Of a DNA stretch of 64,000 nt, positions 48,401 through 60,483 are shown in pieces (the first letter of the stretch is position 1; each line of letters opens with the position of its first letter). Origin of the DNA: Reticulascus tulasneorum. Its lineage: Eukaryota; Ascomycota; Sordariomycetes; Glomerellales; Reticulascaceae. The stretch lies in the NCBI GenBank assembly GCA_001557505.1, contig LSAX01000011.1, forward strand, positions 558,001 to 622,000, given 5' to 3'. A program made the position numbers and the translations under genes. A model generated the notes under the pieces. That model saw only the letters and a program-made list of their open reading frames with translations. It made no database searches and was not told where the DNA came from.

Positions 48401-51137
48401 TGCGGGCGATGTTTCTTGGGTTTTTTGAGGTTGCAAAGTTGCAGAGCGGCGTTGGTAAGCAATGTCCGTATCCTGTTCACTGTTGAACACCGATACGACC
48501 AGGAGCGCAGCAGAGATGGAGGAATTGTGACCGTCAGAGTTTGCGCGAAGTCGTCGTGGACTCCGATAGAAGTCGGGAGGCGAAGGCTTAGCGCAGCTTC
48601 CCGAGACGCGCAAGTGATCCTCCGTCGGTCAGATGTTCGTATAACAGCACGGATACCGAACTAGCACGCGGACGAGTGTCGTGGTTTTGCAGAAAGACGC
48701 GCCGCTGTCGAAGTTGTAAAGACGAAGAAAGAAGAACAGGCAGACGAATAGATGGGGGAGGGTGGGTTGTGACTCTACAACATGGTGTTTGGTCGGCAGT
48801 CGGGACTCAAGCAGGCAAGTTGGGGGTTTGTCCGACTTGTACCTCCATTCCCCTCGATTGTTGCGATGATCAACGCGAAGTGACCCTCTTCAACACATCA
48901 TCAGGAATAAGGGTCTTCTGCAGAGTTGTCTGGTGTGGTAGTGGCGAACTCCTGGGGCAAGAAAAGTTGGCACAAAGGTGGGATTTGTTGGACGAGAGTG
49001 TGTGGGATGGAAAGCACGGATTGACAGATTGACAGCCTTCACTTTTCCCATAGGTCCACCGGTACTCGTTCGCCTCTCTTCGCGAAGACGCAGGCGCGGT
49101 GGAGGACGTTGTTTACTCTGTTGCCTTATTTAGGTTAGCGTCCCACGTGCAGACGCGTCTTTGGAATTTGGTTGCTGGTCCGAGCGCCGACGGGGCTTCA
49201 CGACGTAATTCAATGAGACATTGAGCAGGCCCAATCCAATAGACGTCTTTGGCTTCCGCACGACCTTGATGGAAAAGGTTTATTGAAAATATGGACTTTG
49301 AAACACCAAGTGAGTCTAAACTCACCAGCAAATGGCTCTCGATTCTGCATTGGAGATGTGAATAACAGCATCTGTTGCTGCGATCCAGTTGTTCCTCAGT
49401 CACGGCCACCATGTAACCCATGAACCCTGGTTATTAAAACCCAGCTGGTCTGGCGTCTCGATACTGCACCCCTGTCGACATATCTTCGCACTAGTCCCAT
49501 CACAATGGTTGGTCGATCTTCAACGGCGTCCTTCCCACTGTTGTTCTCTGCTGCTGCAGGGTCCGGCACGCGTTCCATGCAGCCCTCCGCCCCTTAAAGA
49601 CGATCCGACACTTAAGACAACCCATATTGCACAAGACTCCCTTGTTACACTCTGTCATCCCATGTCCCCAGTTGTTTCTGATCTTCTGCTGTCCTTCTGT
49701 ATCAAGTTGGGCTCTGCAAAGGATATCCATGTGGCTCTCTCCCGGCCCTTGGGCATCAAAGGTTGTCAACACGTCAGTTCACCGATGAAAACAAACAAAG
49801 GATGTCCCCTCTTCTCTCCACTATAAAAGGGGGGGGCATTAATTGGGCTCATTATACACGTTCATGCTCGTGACCAAAGTCATCTCGCTTCCTTTGTCCA
49901 GCTTCCCGTACCGCATGGTATGTCAGGTGTGCCTGGGGTGGCTCGGGCCAGTTCCAATGATGATTTCAACCTCGTAATGTCCCGGACTAAATGCAACAAT
50001 GGCCCCAAGGTCCACACCAGCGGGAGCTTCGATCTGGTGCTTTGGTCTAAGTAAGATGGGACGGAACATGGTGGTGGGGTCCACCATTCCTATCAGTCGA
50101 TCTTTAGCATTGCACAGACTCCCGCGTCCCTCTTGACTGCATTCGCCCTGAGCATCCTCGAGCATGAATTGCAGAGGTTGATCCGTCCAGAAGCATTCAG
50201 GGTCGCTGCTTGTCTTTGTTTGTAACACGCATAGTGAAACTTGAGATAAGCTGAGAAGTTACCTATCAAGTTTCGTTGGCTTCTCGCGTGGTAGTTAGTT
50301 ACGTGAGGAAAAGATGCACACAACACGATGACCTAATTTCTCACTCTAGCTCACAATCAAGGACGTCAGCGAACTCGTCTTCCGCAAGAAGAGAAAAAGA
50401 ATTTGTGAAATTAATGCAAAATAGACGACTAAGCAACGCCTCATAGGTCCAGAACTAGCGGTGCTGAGAGCGTTTTGGATTTCGTGGTTGTGTACTCCAT
50501 AGCAGACTCTCGAGTTAACTCCCACACAACAAGAGCTCAAACCCCCATGCTTTGGAAGTAATGGCGTTGTGGCCCGTACTCCTCGGTTTGACAAAACTCA
50601 GCGATGACAACCTTGCTTATGTGGTGCCTTATTAATGTGGTGTCATATTGCCATCTCCGTCACACTGCCTCAGATACTGGCCGACCTCTCGCATGTGCTG
50701 AGCTACCCGTGTACAGCTTCATGTCAGTCCCATAGTCTAGTAATCATCGGATGATTCGTGCAATGCGACCTCGAGATTTACCATATTTCGGTTTCAGATT
50801 CCTCGAAGCTTTTCTGGGAGATCACTAGAAAAACAGGGAGCCAGATACACGAAAACGTGGAGAATACTTTCGTAGATTGGCTAGAAAAAGAGCTGGAAAG
50901 ACACCGATTTGCTCATGCACCCCACATCACCAATCTGCCAGGTCCCCACTGATCTGAAGCAGCAATAATTCTTATATCAGATCTATGCAGCTAACTAGCA
51001 CATCAAAGCCCCAAATTTTTGGAATTCATGATCGAGCAATCGCGGGAGCGATTCAATGCAGAAGAATCTCGACCTCTCCGCCAATACACCTGGCAATCAC
51101 CCCGGCGTAGCATCCACAACGTCTCTCACCCGTCAAG
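48401..51137. other. Wee1 / SPF27 divergent promoter region, 2.7 kb
   Basis: The left part is the wee1 promoter and leader, with an AGACGCGTCT palindrome. The right part precedes SPF27. A 101-codon minus-strand frame at 49923-50228 and a 64-codon plus-strand frame at 50758-50952 look protein-like but lack start codons or a consistent splice model, so they are not called. No RNA gene was seen. Confidence 0.5.
49151..49160. promoter_or_regulatory. MCB-type palindrome upstream of wee1
   Basis: AGACGCGTCT, a perfect 10-bp palindrome with the ACGCGT core, 751 bp upstream of the wee1 ATG. It equals the outer half-sites of the RPA1 element at 4160-4177. Budding-yeast SWE1 is G1/S-regulated through SBF/MBF-type sites; function here is inferred and the distance is large. 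Confidence 0.4.
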
Positions 51138-51819
51138 ATGTCCTTTGTCAATGCCTTCCACGAGTCTCTCCCATGTATGCCCCTTATTGCTCTCAACGTA
51201 CCTTCTGCTTCCAGCCAGCTAATAAGCCCCTCTAGACATCGACGCCGAGCCCACCCCAGCAGAACGCGCCGCTGCCGAAGCCCTGATCGCCGCCGAACTC
51301 ACACTTCAATCCAAATCCTCTCCGCCACCTCACAAGGAGCCTTCCTTCTCCCCCCTAATGATCCTGGAGCTCGAACGCGCCGCTGCAAAACAGCCTCTCA
51401 CCGCAATCGACCTAAGTCGCTACGAAGCCCAAGAACCCCTCTCCACGACTTCATCCCAACCGTCGGATCGCGCTGCTCTTCAGGATGCGCTTCGCAAGGC
51501 TTACACCTCGTATTCGTACCTCGAGACCAGGCAGCAGAATCTGGAGCTTCTGGACAAGTGGGGTAAGAACGCCTGGCTCGTCGGCAATTGGCAACTCGAG
51601 AATGAGCTGAAGGCAATGGAGAGGGAACTAGGCGAGACGAAAAAGCAGATTGATATCTTGAATCTTGGGAGGAAGCGCCAACAGGAGGAGGTGGCAGGCG
51701 AGATGAAAGGGTTGGAGGAGAATTGGAAGAGAGGCGTTGGACGGGTACTGGAGACTGAGATCGCGGCCGAAGGGCTGAGGAGGCAAGTCTTGGAAGAGAT
51801 GAGGACGAGAGGAAGCTAG
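51138..51819 (+). CDS. Pre-mRNA splicing factor SPF27/BCAS2 family (Cwf7)
   Basis: Core subunit of the Prp19/NTC spliceosome complex (BCAS2 in humans, Cwf7 in fission yeast). Exons 51138-51174 and 51236-51819 give 206 residues; intron 51175-51235 (GTATGC...GCTAATAAG...CTAG). Characteristic features are the start FVNAFHESLPYIDAEPT, PAERAAAEALIAAEL, the FSPLMILELERAAAKQPLTAIDLSRYE segment, and a long C-terminal coiled coil (QNLELLDKWGKNAWLVGNWQLENELKAMERELGETKKQID). Length matches the family (about 200-225). The ATG follows a pyrimidine-rich leader and is in TCAAGATGTC context. It is convergent with the PKA regulatory subunit, 306 bp away. Confidence 0.9.
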
Positions 51820-52125
51820 AAATTGGCGCTATTGTTAGAATCTCTATCTTCACACCGGACTAGGCATTAGAAGGGCTCCCATATGATACCAATGAATTTG
51901 AAACCGTCATCAATCACGAGCAAGTGAATAGGTGAAATTGGGTAATGTGCTCTTAGTGCCAAGGTATCTGAACAACACTAGCCGTATCTCTTAGGAAGCG
52001 AAGGTAAGTAAGGGCCCATAAACGCCATCATTAACCATCACAGTAACTCTTTCCCGGATCAAGGCGTACCATCCAATCCTTCAATCAATACTGTAATGCA
52101 ATCCTGACCACTTTTGTAATCGGTC
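51820..52125. other. Short convergent gap SPF27 / PKA-R
   Basis: 306 bp between two convergent stops with no coding signal; both 3' UTRs are expected to lie here, possibly overlapping. Confidence 0.6.
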
Positions 52126-53591
52126 TTACGGGCCAGTATGCAGAGGATCTACCTCCTCAACGCCAGTCTTCACACCCTCGTATTGCGTCCTCCTCATGAT
52201 GCCTTCCACAGGGCCAAGCAACCTCTGGAACGCCGACTTGCCAAGACTGGCCACCTTGACTTCTGTCACAGCAACCACGCTGGCAGCCCGAGGGGTGTCG
52301 TGGAGCAATGCGAGCTCGCCAAAGAAGTCACCCTTGGAGTAGTTTTTTACGCTTTCTTGGCTGTCTCCCTTGAGTGCTTCGGCTTCACCACTCTCCAAAA
52401 GATAGAAAGAGTGGCCCGGATCTCCTTCTCTGATAATAACATCCCCTCGTGAGTACTTTTGTGTTTCTAATGCATCGGCAATCTTGGAGCGTTCGTAAGG
52501 CGTAAGAGTTTGGAGCAGCGGCACCTCCTCGAGGAAGTTCTCGTACATTCGTCTTCTGGCGAATGTTGACTCCATCAAAATGCGGCGGAAGGTGAGCCGG
52601 TCGAGAGCCCAAAGTGTGCACCCGTTCTCAGCGGAAACAACCGTGGCAGCACGCGGGGCGTTGTACATGAGTGCAAGCTCGCCAAAGGAACCTCCAGCTT
52701 GAATTGTTCCCACCTTTTTCCCCATGCCGTCCGGACCGGGCTGCAGGGCTCCGTGGCTATTCACGTAGACATCAAAAGAACCCTTCTCAACAACGTAGAA
52801 GAAGTCACCGGCATCGCCTTGGCTAATAACCTGAGAAAGAAGGTTAGAACAACAACAGAAGAAAAAAGGAGAAGTAAGCAAGCAAGCTTGAGTCGAGAGT
52901 GTACCTTAATATCCTTTGCAGGGATTGGTTTCTCGTTTAAGGCACCGAGGATCTGAGAACTTTGTTCATCATCCAAGTGGCTGAAAAGAAAATTGCCCTC
53001 AATGGCCGTCTGTAGCCTTTGCAACTGTTCAGGAGTCTTGTCGTGGCTTGGCGGGGTCCAATTGTCGTAGGTGTCAGCGCTCGGCTTCAAAGATTCGGCA
53101 GACACGGAGGTACGGCGTCCAAAGTTGTACTGAGCAGGATAGCTCTCAGGATTGGGGGGGCTTCGTAGGGCTGACGGAGGGGCTTCGTCTGCGGCATCAC
53201 CGCCAAACGGACCACGAAATGCCGTCCCTGACGAGAGGCCAAAGCTTGGTGTTGTTGGCGACGTGACAGTGTCGGTCTCGTCCTCCTCAATCACCCGATG
53301 CATGACGTTGGAGGCTGCAGGTGGTGCCCCATCGCCAGCTCCGAACGGGTTGGAATTTGCCCCAAAGGGGCTCGTAAATAGTCCAGACATGTTATTCTTG
53401 GGAGAGTGGTCTGGAGGAGGGTTGTCGAAGGTGGCAGAGCTAGAAGCTTTGGAGAGTAAGGTTGCTCGTTCAGCAGCTAATCGAGCGGCGAAAAAGTCGG
53501 CGCAGAACTGGACGATGTCGGCGGGATTTGCGAGTAGAATCTGCTGATCGAGAGCTTCCCTTGCATTCTGGTAAGCTTCAGGCAAAGACAT
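52126..53591 (-). CDS. pkaR: cAMP-dependent protein kinase regulatory subunit (PKA-R)
   Basis: Regulatory subunit that inhibits the PKA catalytic subunit until cAMP binds; in fungi it controls growth, germination and nutrient responses. Exons 53591-52905 and 52830-52126 give 463 residues; intron 52904-52831. An N-terminal dimerisation/docking helix pair (EALDQQILLANPADIVQFCADFFAARLAAER, residues 12-42) is followed by a disordered Gly/Ser/Pro region. The inhibitor site is RRTSVS (159-164), with a serine in the RRxS position, so it is a phosphorylatable type II-like substrate site. Two cyclic-nucleotide domains follow with phosphate-binding cassettes FGELALMYNAPRAATV (278-293) and FGELALLHDTPRAASV (399-414), both with the conserved Glu and Arg. 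An uORF overlaps the start. Confidence 0.95.
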
Positions 53592-53646
53592 GGCGACAAT
53601 GGTATCTGAATGTGGTGACGGCCAGTCGTTGTCTTTCGGGGGTCAT
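53578..53646 (-). promoter_or_regulatory. uORF overlapping the PKA-R start codon
   Basis: ATG at 53646-53644 opens a 22-codon frame (MTPERQRLAVTTF...) that ends at the TGA 53580-53578, 13 nt after the start of the PKA-R ATG (53591), in another frame. If the transcript starts upstream of 53646, ribosomes using this ATG would bypass the main start, lowering PKA-R translation. Transcript start and use are not known. Confidence 0.45.
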
Positions 53647-55923
53647 AGGATGAGGGGGACAAAGAAAGATGGGTTGGTGGGGGTATCGGGCGAGATGAAG
53701 GTTTGGGGACTACCTGATGCTGTGTCCTCGCGTTCTCTCTTACACAATGGGCCAGCTGGCAGTGGATGGCTCAGCGACAGCGCCAATGGAGGTAAAAGAG
53801 AAGGGACGCAGATTAGGTAGGGAAGGCAATTGGGTAATGTAGGATGCCAGGTTGAGATGGCATGGGACAGGATCAGTTTGTGACGGAAATGACACTAACA
53901 TCGACGCAGTGCGTCGTGACTGTGTGGGAGGGATGATGCGCGCCCCGATTCTGCAGACTTGGAAATAACAACCATGCAGGATCGAAGGACGAGAGCAGAG
54001 GAGGAGAGGCAGCTAATGTGCAGCGAATTGACGGCGAGGAGAAGACAAGGCTAGGCAGGGCAAGTGCTCTATTGATTTCTGGCGGGCCGCCGACAGAGGC
54101 GGCCCTGTGGAAGACGGACTGGTGGTTATGACACTTACCTGATAGGCAGATGTAACTAGCGGGCAATGATGGCTGAGAGCTGAGGAAGCAACAGGGACAT
54201 GCTATCATCCACGAAATGCCTTCTCGAATGGGGGCTCCACGCACGTCACGGAAAAGCGTAGAGCGGGAGGCGAAATAAGCTGATTAACGGGGCGGTGGTC
54301 GGACAAGCAACAGAGAGGAGGGCAAATGATTCGAAAGGTTCCGTTGGGATATGGATAAGGTAAGTGCTTGGTTTCGGAGGTTTCTGCAAGGCGGGATTGG
54401 GGAAAGGTGTGGACGAGGAATGACTGGCGAGCGAGCTGGCGAGGGGGAGGGAAGAAGAGAAGAAGCCTTTCAAGTTTGACGTGACGGAGTACGAAATCTG
54501 GGGAGGCAAGTGTTTAGACAGAAGGGTCGGTCAGGTAGGCAGGTGAGGCATGCGTTAGGTATAGGTAAGGTAGGTCTGGGTCGTACGAAATATTAAGGTA
54601 AGGTAGGTAAATAGGGATAAGTGACTTTGAAGGAAGGGATGGAAGCAGCTTTCAGGGTATGGGTATGGGAGGTGGTGGGAGGTGGTGGGGTGGGGGCATT
54701 GGATTGACACAATGATCCCTACCTTTGGCCTCGTAGATTACAACATCAGTTGAGTTTGCGGACAGTATACAGCTGTACAGTCCTGTGGTTAGGGTCCAGA
54801 GTAATCCTGGAGGTATTATGGGTACCTACCTATGTATGTAGGTATGATGCGATGGAATGGATGGATGACTCTCTCTTGGGGCGGAGAAACTTTGTGGGCG
54901 ATTTGACCTCCCCCCTCCCCTTCCCCTCCACGAAATGGGAGAGAGAGACCACACTACGGACTACAGAAGGAAGCAAGGAAAGAGGAGGGCGGGGGGGGGT
55001 TGTTTCCCGTAGGGTGCAGTACGGGGAGTACATACCTAGCTGCCCACCCAGTCACAGCGTTGGAACTGTTCTAGAAGGCGCACAGATCGTTTATCTGCCT
55101 GTGCGTGCCCTCTCCATGCAGCCACCAAGTGTCCGAGCTTCTGCTTCCAAGACGCTTCCGCTATGATTCTGTGCATCCCATCGTCAAACCCTATCTATCT
55201 ACCCTACTAGGTAGTTATGTATCCATCGACTACAGAACCTACCATACCTTGCCACGCTTGCCCACCCCGAGTAAGAAGCATCCCATACGGCGCCTCTGCA
55301 CCTACGCGCACTTGTCAAGGACGTGTCCGTGGCTTTTGCCTCCCCATTTAATCACCTGCGAACAGCATTGGAGCTCCATCCCGCGCCGTCATCAGGGCGC
55401 AGTGGGCGGGGCTCATCCCACCGCCCGCGATATCTATCCACTCGTGCCACCTGATATTGCCCCTCACCGAACCGCAATCATCCATTGCCCACCTCAGCTA
55501 GCTACCTACCTACACTGGCTTGGTGATCGACGGTAGACCTACGAATACGGAACGACACCCGACACGTACCCAGCCAATGTGGCCTCATGGGTATAACCTA
55601 GTGTGTTCTTTGTCAACGCCACTCAGCTGCTGCATAAGCAACTCTATAGCATTAGACATATTGTTCCGATCGGGGGATCGATGCGTTCACTGCGTCTAGC
55701 TTCCCGGTCTCTGCTTCGCACCTACCTACAGGATGTAGATTAGTCCATAATGCAACAAAATTCGCTCATGGTGTGTTTGGTGTTGATCGTGAGTGGCCTC
55801 GGAGCATTAAGATATCCCTCAACCAACCAAACATGAGAGACCTTACTCAGGCCACACCAACTGGACGGCGACCACATTTCGCATGCTGACTTTTGAATGT
55901 TTCTCAAACTACCTGCCCCATAC
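53592..55923. other. PKA-R upstream region, 2.3 kb
   Basis: Holds the PKA-R promoter and probably a long leader (pyrimidine-rich sense-strand stretches at 54250-54480), then G-rich runs at 54660-54695 and 54990-55000. Open frames of up to 143 codons have low-complexity or chance-type composition. No gene recognised. Confidence 0.5.
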
Positions 55924-56395
55924 TCAAGAGTTACACAAAGTCATTCGAACATTATAACCTGATAAGCCGCCTCGAGGTCTATCAGATTTAACGTAGTCCG
56001 CCAGCCTTTGTTCAGAATAGACGTCAGTCTGGTCCAGGCTCGCCAAAGCTATTAATCTGAGTTGGATTGACTTTAAAATGTGTTCTGTCAGTAGCAGTAA
56101 CTCCTTGGGGGAACGCTCGTTGATGCTATCTATCCTCGAGTTTCTTCCTCGCAATCGTTGTGCAGAGTTGGATTCGTTGCTGATTTATTACATTTTTTCT
56201 CCACTTTGGCGTTGAGTTACTTCGTGAATCTTCTGCCCATGTGGACTCAGAAGCTCAGCCACCTCTGCTGCAGAGTTAGTATCAGACTGTTGGATTTATC
56301 AGAGACTTTCACGCATTTGTTGTGCACCGGCGAGGTTTGCGCGTTTTGGCTACTTGTCCGCCTGTTATACCTTCAATAGGGGTGGCAGCTGACAT
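55924..56395 (-). CDS. Short hypothetical protein, three-exon model
   Basis: No function recognised. Model: exons 56395-56371, 56267-56192 and 56143-55924, keeping frame and giving 106 residues. Intron 56370-56268 has a GTATAA donor, a perfect TACTAAC branch site and CTCTGCAG acceptor; intron 56191-56144 has GTAATA...GGAAG and is weaker. The protein starts MSAATPIEAEVAELLSPHGQ and is mainly charged and probably helical (INERSPKELLLLTEHILKSIQL, DQTDVYSEQRLADYV). There is no signal peptide, membrane segment or cysteine pattern. The third exon alone is an open frame starting within the second intron. The strong branch site argues for a real gene; the second intron and the 3' end are uncertain. 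Confidence 0.4.
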
Positions 56396-57804
56396 GGACG
56401 TGCAGGGCTATATCTGATGAGCTTTATCAAATATGATTATCAATGCTACTACAACTAGATCGATTGCCCGCTTCGTCACTAACTCGTGCAAGTGCTGAAT
56501 GATAAAATGGATCGTCTCAGGGAAGGCTGGCAGCGAAAGTCATATGAGCTAGTTGGAGAAGCTATCCAGGAACTGTCATGTTGGCTTGTCTCTAGTCTGT
56601 GATTGGATCTCGTCACTGCTCTTCTGAAAAGAATTATCCAGCTCCAGATCGAACTGGATTTCTTAATACATCGCCGGGTTCTGCGCTGGGGAGCCACCAA
56701 CTTGGAGGCAGCGGCGAGATTCCGGGCTATGCAACACCCTTCGGGGGAGCAACAACTCTAATGACTCACTTACCTTTCTTGTCCTGATCGATATGCTATG
56801 GTCTTTTGACATGGTGCTTAATGCGGAAACCATGAGATATCAGTGCTCTCTGCGATGATGTCTGAAGATCTTCCTCGCGCTGATGAGCTGATGGACAGAC
56901 TAGATGAAAGGATATATTCCAGGTGTTACGCTGGAGCAGCAACTGCTGCCGATGAAGCTTGTCAAATCGGCACTGGTGGGGGAAGATATACTTGTGACTG
57001 GAAGGATAAAAGCGAGGCAGTCTTAGATGAAAGATGTGAAGTGAATGCCCATTGGCCCAGAGGAACATATGGAGAATCGAGTCCCTGGTGTGGGCTATGA
57101 TGACTGAATACTGCCCAGTCTGCTTCGGGATTTTATGACAAAGGAAAATGCCAGAGAGCCAAACATCAGGACGTCTAAGAAGGAGAAACTCATTTAACAG
57201 ACTTTGCATTGCTACCCTAACCATTCCGTACAAACGGAGAAATAGGACATGTAATAATAGCTCTCAATTGTGTGACTGCACAGCCCAGTTACACGCATTT
57301 CTGAACAGATAGAAAACCGAATATACTTGATGCACGATTGATCGGTTGGGGGCCGTGGCTGGATCGGCTGCCTGAACCTGACCTCTCACATAATGTCAAA
57401 GGAGGACGTTCATACACTGTACATTAGACAACTATGTACTAAACTATCTTCATAGTTAGTAGCTCTACATGAGCAGCTGGGGTATCGTCCATAGTAGTAC
57501 AGAAACATCCCAGACAGCGAGATCCTAGCGACGCCCCTGAAACCTCCAGTCCTGTATCCCCCGAAAGTACAATACAACCACTCTGAAATAGAATGAACCC
57601 AAACTGTCAACCGACCCATACGCCATGACTGATGCCGATGCAAATGCAACATTGCCAGAGTCGTAGGCGAGAACATGCCTTTTAAAACGCCTTGCCTTGA
57701 CTTTACGACCAATCCATCCCAGCCCCATGTTAGCCTGGTTTTGACAGATCGCCTCTATCCCCAGATATGCTCCACCCGTGCCATCATCTTGCCTGTTGTC
57801 CATT
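56396..57804. other. 1.4-kb gap with fragmentary open frames
   Basis: Plus-strand segments at about 56600-56760 and 56870-57010 read as protein-like peptides (for example LQIELDFLIHRRVLRWG and YIPGVTLEQQLLPMKLVKS) but are cut by stops and lack splice signals. Either this is a decayed gene or chance; I cannot assign a family. Confidence 0.3.
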
Positions 57805-59346
57805 CTAAGACCCAACGGCCAGGCACGAATCAAGAACGGAATCTAGGGCACCCATATCTTGCGGGTCTGCGCCTTCCCACCACATATCCGAATCGACTTC
57901 CATCGCATCAACATGGCCATTCGGGAGATTCTCTGGCTCCACAGGACGGATATCAGCAGCATCACCGTTGATGGCGTGTTCCATGTATTCCCGACCCGGG
58001 AGCCATGAGTAGTCATGCCAATTCTCCAGCTCTCCCTCCCGGTAGCCGTACAATATCGATGTGGTAATGACCGGGAACTGGGCCATGCCACTGTCTGCCA
58101 TGTCTAGAGCAATCCGTACGTCGGCCATTCCGAGAGGGCCGCGTTCGCCGGCAGTCTTAGCCTCGATGGGCAGCAATCCGCTCTTGTCGCGAGAAATCTC
58201 TCCCCGATGCACAGCATCTTCTTCCCGGGCCAGTTGGCGTCTGTACTTGTGCGTCTGGATCCAGGATGTGGCAACGCCAAGTCCAGCGCTGCCAGATTCG
58301 CCCGGACCGTTACTTCTTGTCTTCGTGAATATTGCCGATAGCACTTCCTTTATGAAAGCTTCTGTTGCAAAGGACATAAATTGAGCGGCGTCTGAACTGT
58401 GGCCTGAAGCGAGCCCAGCCTCGTAGCAAAATGGGAGCATTCTCCCCTCAATGCCTGCAGCATCTGGGAATTCACCAGACTCGACAGCCAGGGGTTGAGC
58501 AAAACGTTTGCGAATCTCCAAGTCAAAGTCTGCCCAAGGGGGTTAGTAACCTTCAAGAAGATAGGCACCATTTGCACTCACTCATCTTGTTGATTCCACT
58601 CATACCGGCCATACCACCTGCACTAGCAGGAACCTCCGCCACCCTGGACTGGCGCCTGTGCGTCTCAATGAAGACGTTGGCAAGATTCTCGTAGGGATCG
58701 AACTGTAGACACAAACTTGTTAGTTTACTATGTCGCGGGAATGAATGGGTGAGACAGACGTCATTCTGCACCAAGTCCTTGATACGTCTCCGATCCCGAG
58801 CAGGAAGCTGCATCACATCGCCTTTTAACCGTCGCTCAGCAGCATCTCCGGACACAGGTTTGCTTCCCGCGCCTACTGAAGGCTTATCATTTGCGCTGAC
58901 CCAGGGGGCAAGCCCCTGGTCTGGCATCTCTCGTGTGACATTTCCAAATATAGCGGCAAAAAGTTGATTGTGGAGGTGTTCTTTTTCGCCATTGGGAGAC
59001 GCAATAATCGCATCGATGCGCTCCGAGTATTCTGCCTGATTCAGGCGACCTAGGTAAATTGTTAGATGGAAAGGTTGCATGGAAAGTAGAAGGGGACAGC
59101 TAGGAGTTGCGTACCGATGAGGAACTCTGTAGTGGACTCTTTATAAACAACCCATTGCTCACTCCCAATAGCCGACTTCAGCGCGGTATACAGCGGCTCG
59201 AGGTCAATTCGAGCCGGAATAATCTGACTCGTCTTCGACACCTTCAAGGAGTTCGGGGCCGAGACGGTAATTGATTTTGTTGATAGAATAGGCGTCGAGA
59301 GACTGATGGATGGACGGCTCAAAGCCGCGGGGTCGATATCGGGCAT
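57805..59346 (-). CDS. SAGA complex subunit Ada1/Hfi1
   Basis: Structural subunit of the SAGA histone acetyltransferase coactivator, carrying the SAGA-Tad1 domain. Four exons, 59346-59115, 59049-58760, 58702-58582 and 58529-57805, give 455 residues. Introns are 59114-59050, 58759-58703 (GTCTGT donor, CTAAC branch, CTACAG) and 58581-58530. Recognisable blocks are [91 protein letters not shown], and [22 protein letters not shown]. Next come [20 protein letters not shown] (histone-fold-like helices) and FTKTRSNGP. This order matches fungal Ada1 proteins. The start follows a frame that is open upstream but has no other ATG. It is divergent from GCP3 across 1.1 kb. Confidence 0.88.
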
Positions 59347-60483
59347 TTTGGGTGGTGGTCTTGAGGAAGCTGTCGCGTGCAGCAAAAGAGCACAGCGCAA
59401 CGCGAAAGATGTGTCATGAGTTACATAGAACGAATGGCGGAAGTGAGGCGATCAAAGTCCCACAGTTAACTTGATGGATTTACCATGTTGGGAATGTAAG
59501 AGGGATGGCGACTATTTAGAGGTTGACGTAAGTTGATTGTCGATGCTTTGCTTGTCGTTGAAATTTTGGCGATACTTTGGCGAACCCAGGGGGCCTACGT
59601 TTCGGACGAAGTATCGGGTACCAAGTTCTCTGCTGGTAGGTTGGGCAGTCCCAAGGTTTTCGGTACAAATGTCGCGACCACGAAAAGGAACACGCTGGTG
59701 CGCCACGCTTTCCGTGCGCGCCACTTCCTTCGCAGCTGCCAGCATCTGCTAGCAGCAGCCCAGCCGCTTTCGAGCGCTGTCATCACAAAAGACCGTTCAC
59801 TTATTCTTCCTCCTCCCCTTCGTTGACATTTCGTCCTTCTGTTTCTTATTTCCTTCTTGTTCACCCTCTTCTTCTCGTCATCCTCGCTGCCGCTTTTCTT
59901 GATGTTGACGACTTCTTTGCTGTCGCCCTTGCCTAAGCCATTGCTTCAAAGCATGTAGCGTTGAGATAGTCGTGACCTGAACGTTGGTATCTCAACTCGC
60001 TATTTGCCCGTTATAGGTTGAACCCTAGAGTCTTAAGTAGAACTTACTCAAGGAAGATTCGGCTATCAGGTCTGCAGGACGTTGTAGATTTCTGAAATTC
60101 CAGCCAAGACCCAAAACAAAGGCCAATTTTAGCCAAGTTGGAGATAGTCTTATTGTACGTACCTTATGTAGGTTTGAAATAGGGCTAAGACAACAGCGCC
60201 AGTGACTCCTGCGCGTGCGACCGCTTCCTTTTGCCCCGCGACCCTTCGTTCCAAAATCCTCGCTAGGGGGTCCAATAGCACTGTTCCCCCACTAATTACC
60301 CTCCCTCTGTGCGCTACAAGCAGTTTCAAAGCCGAAGTCGCGTCTGGCGCGTCTTCCACCATTGCGATCAAGACTACGACAAGAATCGAGGGGAAAGTAC
60401 CTTCGCAGTATTTTGCACTGATTGCAAATGGCCACAACAATCTGCTCCGGTTTTTATTGAGGCAAACCCTCGGAAATGTCATC
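59347..60483. other. Ada1 / GCP3 divergent promoter region
   Basis: 1.1 kb between divergent genes. It contains short frames only (up to 111 codons at 60150-60485) with no domain; a pyrimidine-rich strip at 59800-59880 could be a leader. Nothing else was recognised. Confidence 0.5.

Noticed and set aside
49923..50228. 101-codon minus-strand frame with protein-like sequence
   Set aside because: It starts at GTG, an upstream exon could not be joined in frame, and no family is recognised.
50758..50952. 64-codon plus-strand frame (WLEKELERHRF...)
   Set aside because: A stop precedes the GTG, there is no ATG and no usable acceptor.
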